Positions 44,095 through 54,540 are shown, numbered from the stretch's first letter. The stretch: DNA of 64,000 nt from Paenalicyclobacillus ferrooxydans (GCF_001399675.1 NZ_LJCO01000051.1:35965-99964), one strand, 5' to 3'. The notes: generated by a model not told the origin, from the letters alone. Made by a program: numbers and translations.

Positions 44095-45468
44095 TTGGAT
44101 ATACAAGCAGCTCTATCGCAATTCGTGGAAGACGCGAAACAGGTGACGGTGGGTGAGTCCATTCGAACCCAGCACGGGCGCGACATGGGCTATTACACGC
44201 CTGAGTCGCCAGACGTTGTTGTCTTTGCACACAGTAAAGAGGAAGTCAGCCGCATCCTGAAGTTCGCAAACGAAGAGCGCATCCCGGTCATACCATGCGG
44301 TGTCTTGACAAGCCTTGAGGGCCACGTCATCCCCATTAATGGTGGAATCAGCCTCGATCTGACGCACATGAACCAGGTCCTCGAGGTGCGCCCTCGCGAT
44401 TTCTTAGTCCGTGTTCAGCCAGGTGTGACAAGGACGCAGCTGAACCGGGCACTGAAGCCGTACGGTTTGCAGTTTCCGCTCGATCCCGGTGCGGATGCCA
44501 CACTCGGCGGCATGGCTGCAACAAATGCGAGCGGCACCACAGCGGTGCGGTATGGGGTGATGCGATCGCAGGTCCTCGACCTCGAGGTGGTGCTTGCGAA
44601 CGGATCGACCATACATACAGGCGGGTTATCGGTGAAATCCTCAGCCGGGTACAACTTGACAGGCCTATTTATTGGAAGTGAAGGGACACTTGGCGTCATC
44701 ACAGAGTTGGTCCTGCGCGTCTATGCCATCCCGGAGTCGACAGTGGCTGCGAGAGCCATCTTCCCTGGGCTGTCTGAGGCGAGTGACGCTGCATACAACA
44801 TCATGAACTCCGGAATTTCGATGGGGCGGATTGAACTGGTTGACGAGTACACGATCGATGCGGTCAACCGAGCGAAAGGGACAAGCTACACGACGCAACC
44901 GACACTGTTCCTCGAGTTCCACGGGAGCGAGGCTGCGGTGCAGGCAGATGTCGCCGTCACGAAAGAGGTCTGCGAGGAGGCCGGTGCGGCAGACTTTGTG
45001 TTTGAGACGCAGGAAGATGCCCGAAACCTGTTGTGGGACGCCAGGCACGACGCCGCCCTCGCCGTGATTCAGACTGCGCCGCAGAAGAAGATGAAGGTAA
45101 CGGATGTCTGCGTGCCGCTGTCGGAACTGCCGCAGGCTATCCGCGCCGCACGGGAGACGATTGACGCCTATGGAATATACGGGGCCATCCTCGGGCATGT
45201 CGGCGACGGCAACTACCACGTGATTTTCATGGTTAACCCGGAAGACGCAGAGGAGATGCGGGTTGCTGAGGAGGTCAATCACAGGATTGTCCAATATGCG
45301 CTCGAGCGCGGGGGGACCTGTACTGGGGAACACGGCGTGGGAATTGGGAAGATTCCATACCTTGCGCAGGAGCACGAGGACACCCTCCCGTGGATGAAGT
45401 CCATCAAGCAGATGTTCGACCCGAACGGCATCCTGAACCCGGGCAAGCTGTTCACGCAGCAGGAGTAA
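44095..45468 (+). CDS. FAD-linked 2-hydroxyacid oxidase (GlcD/D-lactate dehydrogenase-like)
   Basis: A 457-residue flavoprotein of the FAD-binding PCMH and FAD-linked oxidase C-terminal type. The FAD-binding signatures are PVIPCGVLTSLEGHVIP and LDPGADATLGGMAATNASGT, and the C-terminal block is GHVGDGNYHVIF with GEHGVGIGK. It probably oxidises D-lactate or glycolate. TTG 44095 is 8 nt after AAGGGAG. It is probably co-transcribed with the VOC gene. Confidence 0.88.
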   Translation: MDIQAALSQFVEDAKQVTVGESIRTQHGRDMGYYTPESPDVVVFAHSKEEVSRILKFANEERIPVIPCGVLTSLEGHVIPINGGISLDLTHMNQVLEVRPRDFLVRVQPGVTRTQLNRALKPYGLQFPLDPGADATLGGMAATNASGTTAVRYGVMRSQVLDLEVVLANGSTIHTGGLSVKSSAGYNLTGLFIGSEGTLGVITELVLRVYAIPESTVAARAIFPGLSEASDAAYNIMNSGISMGRIELVDEYTIDAVNRAKGTSYTTQPTLFLEFHGSEAAVQADVAVTKEVCEEAGAADFVFETQEDARNLLWDARHDAALAVIQTAPQKKMKVTDVCVPLSELPQAIRAARETIDAYGIYGAILGHVGDGNYHVIFMVNPEDAEEMRVAEEVNHRIVQYALERGGTCTGEHGVGIGKIPYLAQEHEDTLPWMKSIKQMFDPNGILNPGKLFTQQE

Positions 45469-45506
45469 ATGCGGGAGTAAACGCTGTTCATGCAGCAGGA
45501 GTAAAT
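45448..45506. repeat. Duplicated 3' end of the GlcD-like gene
   Basis: CTGTTCAYGCAGCAGGAGTA begins at 45448 (with the native stop) and at 45484, 36 bp apart. Confidence 0.8.
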
Positions 45507-45511
45507 AAGGT

Positions 45512-45540
45512 AGCCACGGACCGGTTGGTCCGTGGCTTTC
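45512..45540 (+). terminator. Terminator of the GlcD-like gene
   Basis: A perfect 11-bp stem (45512-45522 with 45527-45537) followed by a short TTT. Confidence 0.65.
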
Positions 45541-45727
45541 CGATGGTGCGCCCTTGAGTTCGCTGTGGCAAGTGGGGTATCGGGAAGTCGGTGTCCGAGG
45601 CCCGCCCCATGTAGCTGCGAGTTTGCCTGGCTGGAGAGGAACTGAGTTCCTCTATGTTGGCCGCCGAGTCGCCACCGCAGCCGTCCGCGCCCAAGCTCCC
45701 CGCCGCCGCGTCCAGCCCCTCCCATTC

Positions 45728-47329
45728 CTACAGCAGGTCGTACCCGGGCAGCGTGAGGAAGTCGACGAAGTCGCCGGTGACCGTGAGACGGTCAAAGAGC
45801 TCCGCTGCAGCTTCATAGCCACCTGCCACATAAGCGTCCGCCCCGATGCTGGCCTGAATCTTGTCTAGTTCCTCGCGGACGGTTTGCTGGAATAGGTCTA
45901 CAGTCACCTTCCGCCCATCTTCGAGTACGCCTTTGGGGTGGTGGAGCCACTGCCAGACCTGGGCGCGCGAAATCTCTGCCGTCGCTGCGTCCTCCATCAG
46001 GTTGAAAATAGGGACGGCGCCCGATCCGTTGAGCCACGCCGCGATGTACTGGATTCCGACACTCACGTTGGTTCGAAGTCCTGCCTCTGTAATGGTGCCT
46101 TCCGGTACTGCCAGGAGGTCTGCGGCGGAGACACTGACGTCCTCGCGTTTGCGCTCGACCTGGTTTGGCATAGGCATCAGTTGATTAAAGACATCCATGG
46201 CGACGGGGACTAATCCTGGGTGTGCAACCCACGTACCGTCGTGTCCATCAGCGGCTTCGCGTTCTTTATCAACCCGGACCTTTTGAAGGGCTTCCTCGTT
46301 CGCAACCGGATCATTCTTAATCGGAATCTGTGCGGCCATCCCTCCAATCGCGAAGGCCTCTCGCTTATGGCAGGTTTGGATGGTAAACAGCGTATACGCC
46401 CGCATGAATGGAACGGTCATGGTGACTTGGGCCCGATCCGGTAGAATCATCTCCGGCTGGTGACGGAATTTCTTGATGTAACTGAAGATGTAGTCCCACC
46501 GTCCGCAATTCAGGCCTGCCGCGTGATGACGCAGCTCATAGAGGATCTCATCCATTTCAAACGTCGCCAGGATCGTCTCAATCAGCACGGTTGCCTTGAT
46601 GGTGCCTTGCGGTATGCCAAGTTTGTCTTGCGCCATGACAAACACGTCATTCCACAGCCGGGCTTCAAGATGACTCTCGAGTTTCGGGAGGTAGAAATAA
46701 GGCCCGGAATTGTTTGCCAACAATGTCTTCACGTTGTGAAAGAAGTAGAGTCCAAAGTCAAACAGACTCCCGGACATAGGTATACCATCCACAAGGACAT
46801 GCTTTTCAACGAGGTGCCAGCCGCGGGGGCGAACGATGAGGGTCGCAATTTCCGACTTGAGTTGATAGTGTTTGCCTTCCGGACTCGTATACTCAATGGT
46901 CCGGGTATTGGCATCTCGAAGGTTGATCTGCCCCTGTATTGTGTTATGCCAAGTCGGCGAATTGGCGTCCTCAAAGTCCGCCATAAAGCACTTTGCTCCT
47001 GAATTGAAAGCATTGATGACCATCTTCGCATCACTGCTCGGACCCGTGATTTCAACTCGGCGGTCTTGCAGGTCGTGAGGAATCGGATCGACCGTCCAAT
47101 CACCATTCCGGATACCTGCGGTTTCGGGCAGAAAATCCGGAAGTTTGCCGCCGCGGATCTGAGCTTCTCTGTCTTTTCGTTGTTGCAGCAACTCATATCG
47201 CCTTGTCCCAAAAGTGCGCTGAAGATCAGCGACAAATTCTAGTGCTTCTGGCGTCAGGATTTCAGCAAATTGCGGCGAATACCCCCCTGCAATTTCAACG
47301 CCTGCAGGGCAGGTGTAGGATTCCGTCAT
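45728..47329 (-). CDS. aceB: Malate synthase A
   Basis: A 533-residue enzyme that condenses glyoxylate with acetyl-CoA to malate. Conserved blocks include [13 protein letters not shown], the [17 protein letters not shown] region with the catalytic Glu, [13 protein letters not shown] and the C-terminal [24 protein letters not shown] helix. ATG 47329 has AAGGAGG 9 nt upstream. In this neighbourhood (GlcDEF, permease) it would consume the glyoxylate made from glycolate. Confidence 0.94.
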   Translation of the reverse strand: MTESYTCPAGVEIAGGYSPQFAEILTPEALEFVADLQRTFGTRRYELLQQRKDREAQIRGGKLPDFLPETAGIRNGDWTVDPIPHDLQDRRVEITGPSSDAKMVINAFNSGAKCFMADFEDANSPTWHNTIQGQINLRDANTRTIEYTSPEGKHYQLKSEIATLIVRPRGWHLVEKHVLVDGIPMSGSLFDFGLYFFHNVKTLLANNSGPYFYLPKLESHLEARLWNDVFVMAQDKLGIPQGTIKATVLIETILATFEMDEILYELRHHAAGLNCGRWDYIFSYIKKFRHQPEMILPDRAQVTMTVPFMRAYTLFTIQTCHKREAFAIGGMAAQIPIKNDPVANEEALQKVRVDKEREAADGHDGTWVAHPGLVPVAMDVFNQLMPMPNQVERKREDVSVSAADLLAVPEGTITEAGLRTNVSVGIQYIAAWLNGSGAVPIFNLMEDAATAEISRAQVWQWLHHPKGVLEDGRKVTVDLFQQTVREELDKIQASIGADAYVAGGYEAAAELFDRLTVTGDFVDFLTLPGYDLL

Positions 47330-47609
47330 GTCAAAGGCCTCCTTATTCAACACGTGGGTGATTTCACAGGTTATAGCGTTGTCAGGTGGTGTCGTTGTCA
47401 GGTAACGCGGTTGTCAGGTGATGTCCCTTGCCGCGCACAGCACCTGCCACAAAGTCGTTCGGTACATACCTGTTCCTCGGCCAGGGTCATGGCTCCAGCC
47501 GAGGAACCAGGCGTGATTCATAAATTGGGCGTTCAGGCGGCTGTCGCTGTCTGGCTTGCCGCGCTCAACCCATCGGAGCTCAGCCTTATGGTCGCCAGGC
47601 TTGCGGCGC

Positions 47610-49250
47610 TCAGCCCTTCGGGACCATAAAACTCCAGCCGTGCGCCTGCAAGACGACGAGGACGCCGAGAATGGCAGTGAGAATGATACTGTGGATAAAA
47701 GTTTTGCGAATGACCAATCCCTCTTTTCCCCGTAACTCGCCCGTTGAGACGCCTGTCGTAACGTTTTGCGGCGAGATCATCTTGCTCATGACGGCGCCGC
47801 TCGAGTTGGTGGCTGCCATCAGGTAGGGGTTGAGATTCAGCTTGTTGGCTGCAACCACCTGAAGGTTGCCGAATAGTGCATTGGACGATGTGTCCGATCC
47901 GGAGAGGAAACACGCGATCCACCCGAGAAATCCCGAGAAGAATGGGAACGCTGCACCAAGTGCCGCAACGGCAATGCCAAGGGTGTAAGCCATGCCTGAG
48001 TAGTTGTAAAGGTATGCGAGACCGACGATGCACATGACCGTAATAATCGGGAACAGAAGTTGTCTCCAACTGTCAGCAGCCGCCAGCCAAAAGTTCTTCC
48101 AGCCCGCTTTCAAAAACAGTGCACTGAGAATCACGGCCACGAGGATTGCCGTTCCTGTGCCAAGGGGTTGGAAGGACCAAACCGCTGCATACGGCTTGTG
48201 GTACAAAGTCAGGTAGACCAGTTTGTTTAATCCTGGCCATTTCACATCTTGCTGTGCGAGGGAAGCTACTTTCGCGAACGTCCAAATGATGACGACTACC
48301 GTGACGGTCAGCCAGGGTACCCAACCGCGCCATGAACCTGCCATATCGTTGGCGTCTTTCCGGTTGGCGTTGCGAATATTGTGCCGGCGATCATGTACAT
48401 AGGATTGGTAGTCCGCAGAGTCTTTCGGCTCCCACACACGTGTGAACAGCACAAGGCAGATGAGCGACACCAGTGACGCGAGCACATCGGGCAAGGCAGG
48501 TCCGAGGAAGTTTGCGACCAGAAACTGTGTAATGCTGTATGACAGACCTGAAACGAGAGCTGCAGGCCATGCGCCGCGCAGTGCTTTCCAGCCACCCATG
48601 ACGAGGAGTACGTAGAAGGGCAGGATCAGCGCAAAGATGGGCAGTTGGCGGCCGACCATCGCAGAGAGTGCCCCTACGTGCAGGTTTGTGACTGCTCCGA
48701 GTGTGACAATTGGAACGCCGAGAGCGCCAAAGGCAACGGGTGCAGTATCAAAAATGAGCGTGTAGACGACCGCGTCGAGGACCGGAAAGCCAAGTCCGAC
48801 GAGGAGTGCTGACGCAATGGCGACTGGGGTCCCAAAACCTGCGATACCTTCCATCAGGGCGCCAAAGCTGAAGGCGATCATCAGGACCTGAATGCGTCTG
48901 TCTGAGGTCGCGTAGTGGTACATCCAACGACGGAACTGATCGAATGCCCCTGTTCGTTGACTGAGGTTGTACAGCCACATGGCAGCAAACACGATCCACA
49001 TCACAGGCCAGAGGGCAAACACCATTCCGTTCCCGATGGCCGAAAACGCCAAATGACCGGGGATTTTCCAGACAGTCACGGCAATGATGAAACCAATTAC
49101 CAATCCGATTAAGGCTGAAATCCATGCTGGTGCTTTTACAATGCCGAGAAGTACGAGCACGACTAGAATCGGGATCATGCCCACTAAAAATGAAGGAAGT
49201 GTCGCTCCTGAGACAGGGAGCAAAATCTGATGGAATATATTGGCCCCCAA
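47610..49250 (-). CDS. lctP: LctP-family permease (L-lactate/glycolate)
   Basis: A 546-residue permease with about 13 membrane helices and the family blocks AFSFGALMEGIAGFGTPVAI, and GSDTSSNALFGNLQ followed by TNSSGAVMSKMISPQNVTTG. LctP and GlcA are paralogous: they import L-lactate, D-lactate and glycolate with protons. TTG 49250 follows AAAGGAGG by 10 nt. It is divergent from glcE. Confidence 0.92.
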   Translation of the reverse strand: MGANIFHQILLPVSGATLPSFLVGMIPILVVLVLLGIVKAPAWISALIGLVIGFIIAVTVWKIPGHLAFSAIGNGMVFALWPVMWIVFAAMWLYNLSQRTGAFDQFRRWMYHYATSDRRIQVLMIAFSFGALMEGIAGFGTPVAIASALLVGLGFPVLDAVVYTLIFDTAPVAFGALGVPIVTLGAVTNLHVGALSAMVGRQLPIFALILPFYVLLVMGGWKALRGAWPAALVSGLSYSITQFLVANFLGPALPDVLASLVSLICLVLFTRVWEPKDSADYQSYVHDRRHNIRNANRKDANDMAGSWRGWVPWLTVTVVVIIWTFAKVASLAQQDVKWPGLNKLVYLTLYHKPYAAVWSFQPLGTGTAILVAVILSALFLKAGWKNFWLAAADSWRQLLFPIITVMCIVGLAYLYNYSGMAYTLGIAVAALGAAFPFFSGFLGWIACFLSGSDTSSNALFGNLQVVAANKLNLNPYLMAATNSSGAVMSKMISPQNVTTGVSTGELRGKEGLVIRKTFIHSIILTAILGVLVVLQAHGWSFMVPKG

Positions 49251-49520
49251 AACTGCCCATCCTCCTTTAACGTTCTAATCTTCACGTGTCGTCTGCGAGT
49301 TCGTGTTCAACTTCTGTGCCTGCTCTCACCCCCGTGGTCTGATATGGTCTGGGAGCCGCAAAATGAGAAACCCGGAAAACAGCACGCCGATAACAAATAA
49401 GATTTGAAGGTAGGCGTAAACCCTTCTGTCGATATTGTATTTGGAAAATTACGAATATAGGATTAGTAGAGGACGTAATTTTTGTAGCGCACACAATCGA
49501 CGAAGCGATTAGACGGTATA

Positions 49521-49588
49521 AGACCGAGAAGAAAAGACCGAGAAGAAAAGACCGAGAAGAAAAGACCGAGAAGAAAAGACCGAGAAGG
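49521..49588. repeat. 14-bp tandem repeat (AGACCGAGAAGAAA), five copies
   Basis: Units start at 49521, 49535, 49549, 49563 and 49577, about 30 bp before glcE. The rest of the 370-bp divergent lctP-glcE region holds a TGGTCTG direct repeat near 49335, of uncertain meaning. Confidence 0.85.
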
Positions 49589-49619
49589 CGAGGCCCATCC
49601 GGAAGTGGAGGAATTCAGC

Positions 49620-51011
49620 GTGGAAACAGAAATTCCAAACTTTGCTCCAAACGACGCACTATCATCGCTGTCTGAGATTTGTGGTATAGAGGCTGTTCGT
49701 TTGATAGAACATGGCGGGGATATTCTGCAGACAAACCAGGTCGATCCGGTGGTTTTCGTCACTCCGCACGATGAAGACGAGGTGGTCGAAATCATCCGGA
49801 TGGCGCATGCATCCCGTTGGAAGGTAAGTGTCATCGGGGCAGGGACGCAGCTCGCGAGCGGGGCCCCTTCGGATCGAATTCACGTTGTGATGGGGATGGA
49901 ACGACTCAACCAGGTAGTCGAGTTTGCACCGGCAGATTTGGTTGTTACCGTTCAGCCGGGGGTCACGATGGAGGCACTTCAAGCCGTGCTGGCAGCGGAG
50001 GGAAAGATGCTGCCGCTGGACCCGTGGCTCGCGCCAAATGCAACGATTGGTGGCATTGCAGCGACTGCTGCGAGCGGGCCAAGGCGTGCCTTATATGGAA
50101 CCGTCCGCGATATGGCGATTGGCCTTCGAGTGGTGTACCCAGATGGAACGCTGGTGCGAACCGGCGGGAAGGTGGTTAAAAACGTCGCAGGGTACGACAT
50201 GACGAAGTTGTTCATCGGATCGGCCGGGACACTTGGCGTGATGACAGAGCTGACATTTAAGCTTCGCCCGTTGCCTCTGCACCGGGAGACGGTTCTTTTG
50301 TCGGGCACGCGCGAGCAGATTGCCGCCGTGCAGGCGCGACTGACGTCGTCTGTCCTGATTGCGGCACGAGCGGAAGCGATGAACCTGACAACAGACGTGA
50401 CAACAGACGTGACAACAGACGTCTCACGGGAAGCAGCGGATGCCGCCTGGGTGCTCGCCGTCGATTGTGACGAGAACGAATCGTCTGCACGGTACCAACG
50501 GGATGAGTTGAAAACGTGGGCCGACGAAGAGGGCACCGACTTCACATATCTGTCGAACGTTGACGCAGATGCCTGGTGGGAGGCGACAAAGGGATCGGTG
50601 CTGGACGCAGGCGTCGTACTGCGGATTGCCGGGCGGCCTTCAGACTGGGAGAAACTCGCACGACACGTTACGGCATTTGCCGCAGAAACAGGGCTGCAGA
50701 TAAAGCAAACATGGGGTGTGACCGTGGGGGTGGGCCGGATCTTTATTGGGGGACCGAGACAGCAACCTCACGAGCCGGACACACCTGACTCAGCGTTTAC
50801 ACATCGAGTCTCCGGACTCCTTCTCGAACTACGGCAGATGGCATCTGAACTCGGCGGTTCCGCGATCATCGAACGGGCAAGCACGGAAATCCGCACAGCG
50901 GTCGATCCGTTCGGGATTACGGGCGGTGCCACGGTGTTATTTGAGCGGATCAAGCGAGAAATCGACCCTAAGGGCGTGCTCAGCCCAGGGTCGTATGCAG
51001 GGGGGATATAA
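49620..51011 (+). CDS. glcE: Glycolate oxidase FAD-binding subunit GlcE
   Basis: A 463-residue protein of the GlcE type, with the PCMH FAD-binding domain (VSVIGAGTQLASG, then LDPWLAPNATIGGIAATAAS) and GKVVKNVAGYDMTKLFIGSA. GTG 49620 follows GGAGG by 8 nt. A four-residue unit (TTDV) is tandemly repeated about residue 255. The next gene begins 1 nt after its stop. Confidence 0.9.
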   Translation: METEIPNFAPNDALSSLSEICGIEAVRLIEHGGDILQTNQVDPVVFVTPHDEDEVVEIIRMAHASRWKVSVIGAGTQLASGAPSDRIHVVMGMERLNQVVEFAPADLVVTVQPGVTMEALQAVLAAEGKMLPLDPWLAPNATIGGIAATAASGPRRALYGTVRDMAIGLRVVYPDGTLVRTGGKVVKNVAGYDMTKLFIGSAGTLGVMTELTFKLRPLPLHRETVLLSGTREQIAAVQARLTSSVLIAARAEAMNLTTDVTTDVTTDVSREAADAAWVLAVDCDENESSARYQRDELKTWADEEGTDFTYLSNVDADAWWEATKGSVLDAGVVLRIAGRPSDWEKLARHVTAFAAETGLQIKQTWGVTVGVGRIFIGGPRQQPHEPDTPDSAFTHRVSGLLLELRQMASELGGSAIIERASTEIRTAVDPFGITGGATVLFERIKREIDPKGVLSPGSYAGGI

Positions 51012-52460
51012 ATGGGCCAGGTGCAGCCAGTCCAGTCGGTAGAACCGAGCCTTGTGAGAATGTCCCGGCAGACCGCATTTCCTTTTGACGACGCGCCGGA
51101 GGAAGACAAGTACTCCGTGTGCGTCCACTGCGGATTTTGCCTTGAGGTTTGCCCAACCTACCAAGAACTCGGAGACGAAAACCACTCACCGCGCGGTCGG
51201 GTGCTGTTAATTCGGGAAGCCGCACAAGGGCAACTGCCGCTTGATGCATCCGTTGTCGATCCGGTGTTCACATGCCTCGATTGCCGCGCCTGCGAGACAG
51301 TGTGTCCGTCGGGGGTGCAGGTCGGATCGCTCATTGAGACCGCGCGCGGGCAAGCCCATATTGCAAACCCACCGGTGGGGCGTGCAGGCAGGCTTGAGCG
51401 GCTCTTCCTGCGAGGGATTTTTCCGCACCCGGAGCGCCTGCGCCGCGTAGCGCGACTGATTCGATTTTACCAGCGATCCGGTCTGCAAGGCATAGTCCGC
51501 AAAACGGGTGCGTTGCGTCTGCTTCCTGAGGCGGCTCGAGAGATGGAAGCCGTTGTTCCAAAAATCAGCGAGAAGTCTGCTTTGGAGGCCCTGCCTGAAC
51601 GGCTCCCAGCCATTGGTGCCAAAAAAGGTGTGGGTGCGCTTTTTACCGGCTGCGTGATGGACGTGTTCTTCTCTGACATCAACCAGGCGACGGCGCGCGT
51701 TGCGGTGAGGAATGGACTTGACGTAGTTGTCCCGAAGACGCAGGTCTGCTGCGGGGCTCTGCAGATCCATGCGGGGGACAGGGAACAGGCGCGTAAAATG
51801 GCGCGTCATAACATCGATGTGTTTCTTCAGTCGGGTGCCGATTACGTGATTATCAATGCGGCAGGGTGCGGGTCCGCGCTCAAGGAGTATCCTGATTTGT
51901 TCCGTGATGATCCCGTCTATCTTGAACGCGCGACGACATTCTCAGGCCGGGTGCGGGATATCTCTGAACTGTTGGTCGAGGTGGGCTTTGAAGCGCCGGA
52001 AGGGTCAGTCGAACGTACGGTGACGTATCACGATGCGTGCCACCTGTGTCATGCGCAGAAGGTCCGATCGCAGCCCCGTCAATTGCTGAGGTCCATCCCT
52101 GGACTGAAGCTGGTGGACCTGCCGGATTCGGAGCGTTGCTGCGGGAGTGCCGGGATTTACAACCTCACACACCCAGACATGGCCATGGCCTTGCTCGAGC
52201 GGAAGATGGATGACATCCCCGATAATGCAGATGCCGTTGTCATGGGCAATCCCGGCTGTATGATGCAAATTCGACTGGGCGTGCACAAGCGTGGGCGACA
52301 ACTCGATGTCCTCCACACTGTGGAGCTGCTCGATGCCGCGTATGCCGGGGAGAAGACGTGGCAAGGAGGGGTTGGCGAGGTCGGCGAGACAGAACAGGGT
52401 GGTCAGTCCTCAGGCAGAGCACCTGGCCGAACAGGTGCGGGAGGGGGTGGCAGCCGATGA
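51012..52460 (+). CDS. glcF: Glycolate oxidase iron-sulfur subunit GlcF
   Basis: A 482-residue protein with two [4Fe-4S] ferredoxin motifs (CVHCGFCLEVCP and CLDCRACETVCP) and two CCG domains (VCCGALQIHAGD and RCCGSAGIYNL). It passes electrons from the flavin subunits to the membrane quinone pool. ATG 51012 has GGGGGG 6 nt upstream. Its stop overlaps the glcD start by 4 nt. Confidence 0.92.
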   Translation: MGQVQPVQSVEPSLVRMSRQTAFPFDDAPEEDKYSVCVHCGFCLEVCPTYQELGDENHSPRGRVLLIREAAQGQLPLDASVVDPVFTCLDCRACETVCPSGVQVGSLIETARGQAHIANPPVGRAGRLERLFLRGIFPHPERLRRVARLIRFYQRSGLQGIVRKTGALRLLPEAAREMEAVVPKISEKSALEALPERLPAIGAKKGVGALFTGCVMDVFFSDINQATARVAVRNGLDVVVPKTQVCCGALQIHAGDREQARKMARHNIDVFLQSGADYVIINAAGCGSALKEYPDLFRDDPVYLERATTFSGRVRDISELLVEVGFEAPEGSVERTVTYHDACHLCHAQKVRSQPRQLLRSIPGLKLVDLPDSERCCGSAGIYNLTHPDMAMALLERKMDDIPDNADAVVMGNPGCMMQIRLGVHKRGRQLDVLHTVELLDAAYAGEKTWQGGVGEVGETEQGGQSSGRAPGRTGAGGGGSR

Positions 52461-54013
52461 CGACGGAGTCTACGCAAGGACAGACGCCCCCAACGAAGAC
52501 GCAGCGCGACGCGCAGCCGACGCAGTCGGCGCAATCGGACGCGCAGCCCACGCAGTCGGCCACGAGCCAGATGGAACTCGTGGCGGCGATGCAGCGGATC
52601 GTTGGCGCAAAAAACGTGATCTACGAACCGCACCGTCTGCACGTATTCAGCTGCGACGGCTATGTGGCTGAGCCCTCACTGCCCCGCGCCGTTGTGATGC
52701 CGACGAACACCGACGAGGTGGCGGCTGTGGTGCGGTGGTTGCACCAGCATAAGATCCCGTTCTTGCCGCGGGGGGCTGGGACCGGGCTAAGCGGGGGGGC
52801 AATTCCGCTGAACGGCGAGGTTATCATCAGCCTCGTGAAGATGAAGAAACTCCTCTCTGTCGACTTTGAGAACCTGCGTGCGGTTGTCCAGCCAGGGCTT
52901 GTGAACCTGAACTTGACCAAGCTGATTACGGGAGAGGGTTACTACTACGCGCCGGACCCTTCGAGTCAGTCGGTTTGTACCATCGGGGGCAACCTGGCTG
53001 AAAACGCCGGCGGGTCCCACTGTTTGAAGTATGGGGTGACGACCAACCACATCGTCGCGGCGAAGTTCGTCTTGCCGGACGGCGAGGTGATTGACGTGGG
53101 ATCTGGGTTTGGCGATCCGATTGGCTACGATATCCTCGGCCTGATAGTCGGATCGGAAGGGACGCTTGGGATTGCGACTGAGATCACCGTGCGGATTTTA
53201 AAAAAGCCGCAAGCGGTGAAGACGGCCTTGGCGATGTTTGACCGGGTGGAAGATGCATCGAACACGGTCAGTGCCATCATCGGTGCAGGGATCATTCCGG
53301 CTGCCATTGAGATGATGGATCAACTGGCCATGCAGGCGGTCGACAAAAGCAACTATCATGTCGGCTACCCGACGGATATTGAGGCTGTGTTGTTGATAGA
53401 GGTGGACGGCCTCGCCGCGGGTCTCGAAGAGGATGCGGGACGGGTGGTCGAGATCTGCGAACAAAACCACGTACGCATGGTCAAGGTGGCAGGGAGCGAA
53501 GCCGAGCGGAGTCTGTGGTGGAGCAGCCGCAAGATGGCCTTTGGTGCGATTGGACGCGTCTCACCGGACTACATCGTTCAGGACGGGGTCATCCCGAGGA
53601 CGAAGTTGACTGAGGTTTTGCAACGGATCGCAGACATTAGCTGTGAATCAGGCCTGCCGATTGCAAACGTGTTTCACGCGGGAGACGGGAATCTGCATCC
53701 GCTCATTTGTTACGACAGCCGGATTCCAGGGGAAACCGAGAAGGCGATGCGAGTGGGTTCGGAGGTCTTGCGAGTGTGCGTCGACGTCGGAGGTACGATA
53801 ACTGGCGAGCACGGTGTCGGTATTGAGAAAGTAGAGGAGATGCGCTACCAGTTCGGTGAGGCCGATCTCGCTGCCCAACTCGCGATGCGCGACGTGTTTA
53901 ACCCAGGGGCGCTCTGCAATGCTGGGAAGCTCATCCCAAGCCCCGCACGTTGTGTAGAGGTCAAGCAGGCCAGGTGGACAACGGGTCGTAACGCAGCTGG
54001 AGTAGAAGGCTAA
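52457..54013 (+). CDS. glcD: Glycolate oxidase catalytic subunit GlcD
   Basis: A 518-residue flavoprotein. After a low-complexity N-terminal extension with a repeated DAQPTQSA unit, the FAD-binding domain begins (FLPRGAGTGLSGGAIPL, then the NLAENAGGSHCLKYG block) and the C-terminal substrate domain follows (VFHAGDGNLHPLICYD, GEHGVGIEK). It oxidises glycolate or D-lactate. ATG 52457 follows GGAGGGGG by 9 nt and overlaps glcF. The order glcE-glcF-glcD with a LctP-type permease and malate synthase nearby makes a glycolate-use cluster likely. Confidence 0.93.
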   Translation: MTTESTQGQTPPTKTQRDAQPTQSAQSDAQPTQSATSQMELVAAMQRIVGAKNVIYEPHRLHVFSCDGYVAEPSLPRAVVMPTNTDEVAAVVRWLHQHKIPFLPRGAGTGLSGGAIPLNGEVIISLVKMKKLLSVDFENLRAVVQPGLVNLNLTKLITGEGYYYAPDPSSQSVCTIGGNLAENAGGSHCLKYGVTTNHIVAAKFVLPDGEVIDVGSGFGDPIGYDILGLIVGSEGTLGIATEITVRILKKPQAVKTALAMFDRVEDASNTVSAIIGAGIIPAAIEMMDQLAMQAVDKSNYHVGYPTDIEAVLLIEVDGLAAGLEEDAGRVVEICEQNHVRMVKVAGSEAERSLWWSSRKMAFGAIGRVSPDYIVQDGVIPRTKLTEVLQRIADISCESGLPIANVFHAGDGNLHPLICYDSRIPGETEKAMRVGSEVLRVCVDVGGTITGEHGVGIEKVEEMRYQFGEADLAAQLAMRDVFNPGALCNAGKLIPSPARCVEVKQARWTTGRNAAGVEG

Positions 54014-54083
54014 AGGCGTTTGAGAGATGGCACTCTCATGGCTGCCGTCGCAGAACCCCTCTTTCAAACAACGACGGATCCGA

Positions 54084-54118
54084 TTGACATGACGAAGAAC
54101 ATTTTCTACATTAAGTAG
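54084..54118 (+). promoter_or_regulatory. Promoter with BlaI/MecI-type operator over the -10
   Basis: TTGACA at 54084-54089, a 17-bp spacer, and TACATT at 54107-54112. The -10 lies inside CTAC-ATTAA-GTAG (54106-54118), a dyad of the BlaI/MecI operator type (TACTACATATGTAGTA-like). This suggests autoregulation of the BlaI gene. Confidence 0.7.
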
Positions 54119-54138
54119 TAAATGAGGGGTGACGCAGC

Positions 54139-54540
54139 GTGAAGAGCGGGGGATTGCGGGAAGAGGTTCTTTGGACTGTGCGTGATCTCGGTCCTTGCAG
54201 TCTAGCGGACGTATGCAACGCCGTACGTGAAGACCGGGATATTTCCATGAATGCGGTGCAGACCGTGCTCAATCGCCTGGTTGATCAGGAGATCCTCGTC
54301 AAGACGGGAACGCGCAGACACTACCTGTACGAAGCGAAACCTTCTGAAGAGGTGCTTCGAGACAAGGCAGCACAGGCTGCAGTGGATTTGCTTTCTCAGT
54401 CGGGAGAACTCGGGCTGGCCCATTTTGTGGACACGATGGAGCGGATCCAACCGGACACGATTTCGAAGTTGGAGAAACTGTTGGCACAGAGGCGGGCGCA
54501 GAAGCAAGGAACCGAAAAAGATGAAACGAGGCACGAATGA
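54139..54540 (+). CDS. BlaI/MecI/CopY-family transcriptional repressor
   Basis: A 133-residue repressor. The winged helix (residues ~5-75) includes REEVLWTVRDLGPCSLADVC and NAVQTVLNRLVDQEILV, and the C-terminal helices allow dimerisation. The protein lacks the Cys-x-Cys tail of copper-sensing CopY. GTG 54139 follows GAGGGGTGA. It overlaps the M56 gene by 4 nt, the usual BlaI-BlaR arrangement. Confidence 0.9.
   Translation: MKSGGLREEVLWTVRDLGPCSLADVCNAVREDRDISMNAVQTVLNRLVDQEILVKTGTRRHYLYEAKPSEEVLRDKAAQAAVDLLSQSGELGLAHFVDTMERIQPDTISKLEKLLAQRRAQKQGTEKDETRHE

Noticed and set aside
45635..45653. Terminator of malate synthase
   Set aside because: A perfect 8-bp stem with 3-nt loop is present past the stop codon but has no T run on the minus strand.
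49330..49355. FadR/LldR-type operator in the lctP-glcE gap
   Set aside because: TGGTCTG occurs twice as a direct repeat but not as a proper dyad; too weak to call.
49979..50545. 188-residue minus-strand open frame
   Set aside because: Antisense to glcE; composition is Ser/Ala/Pro-biased without domain signal.
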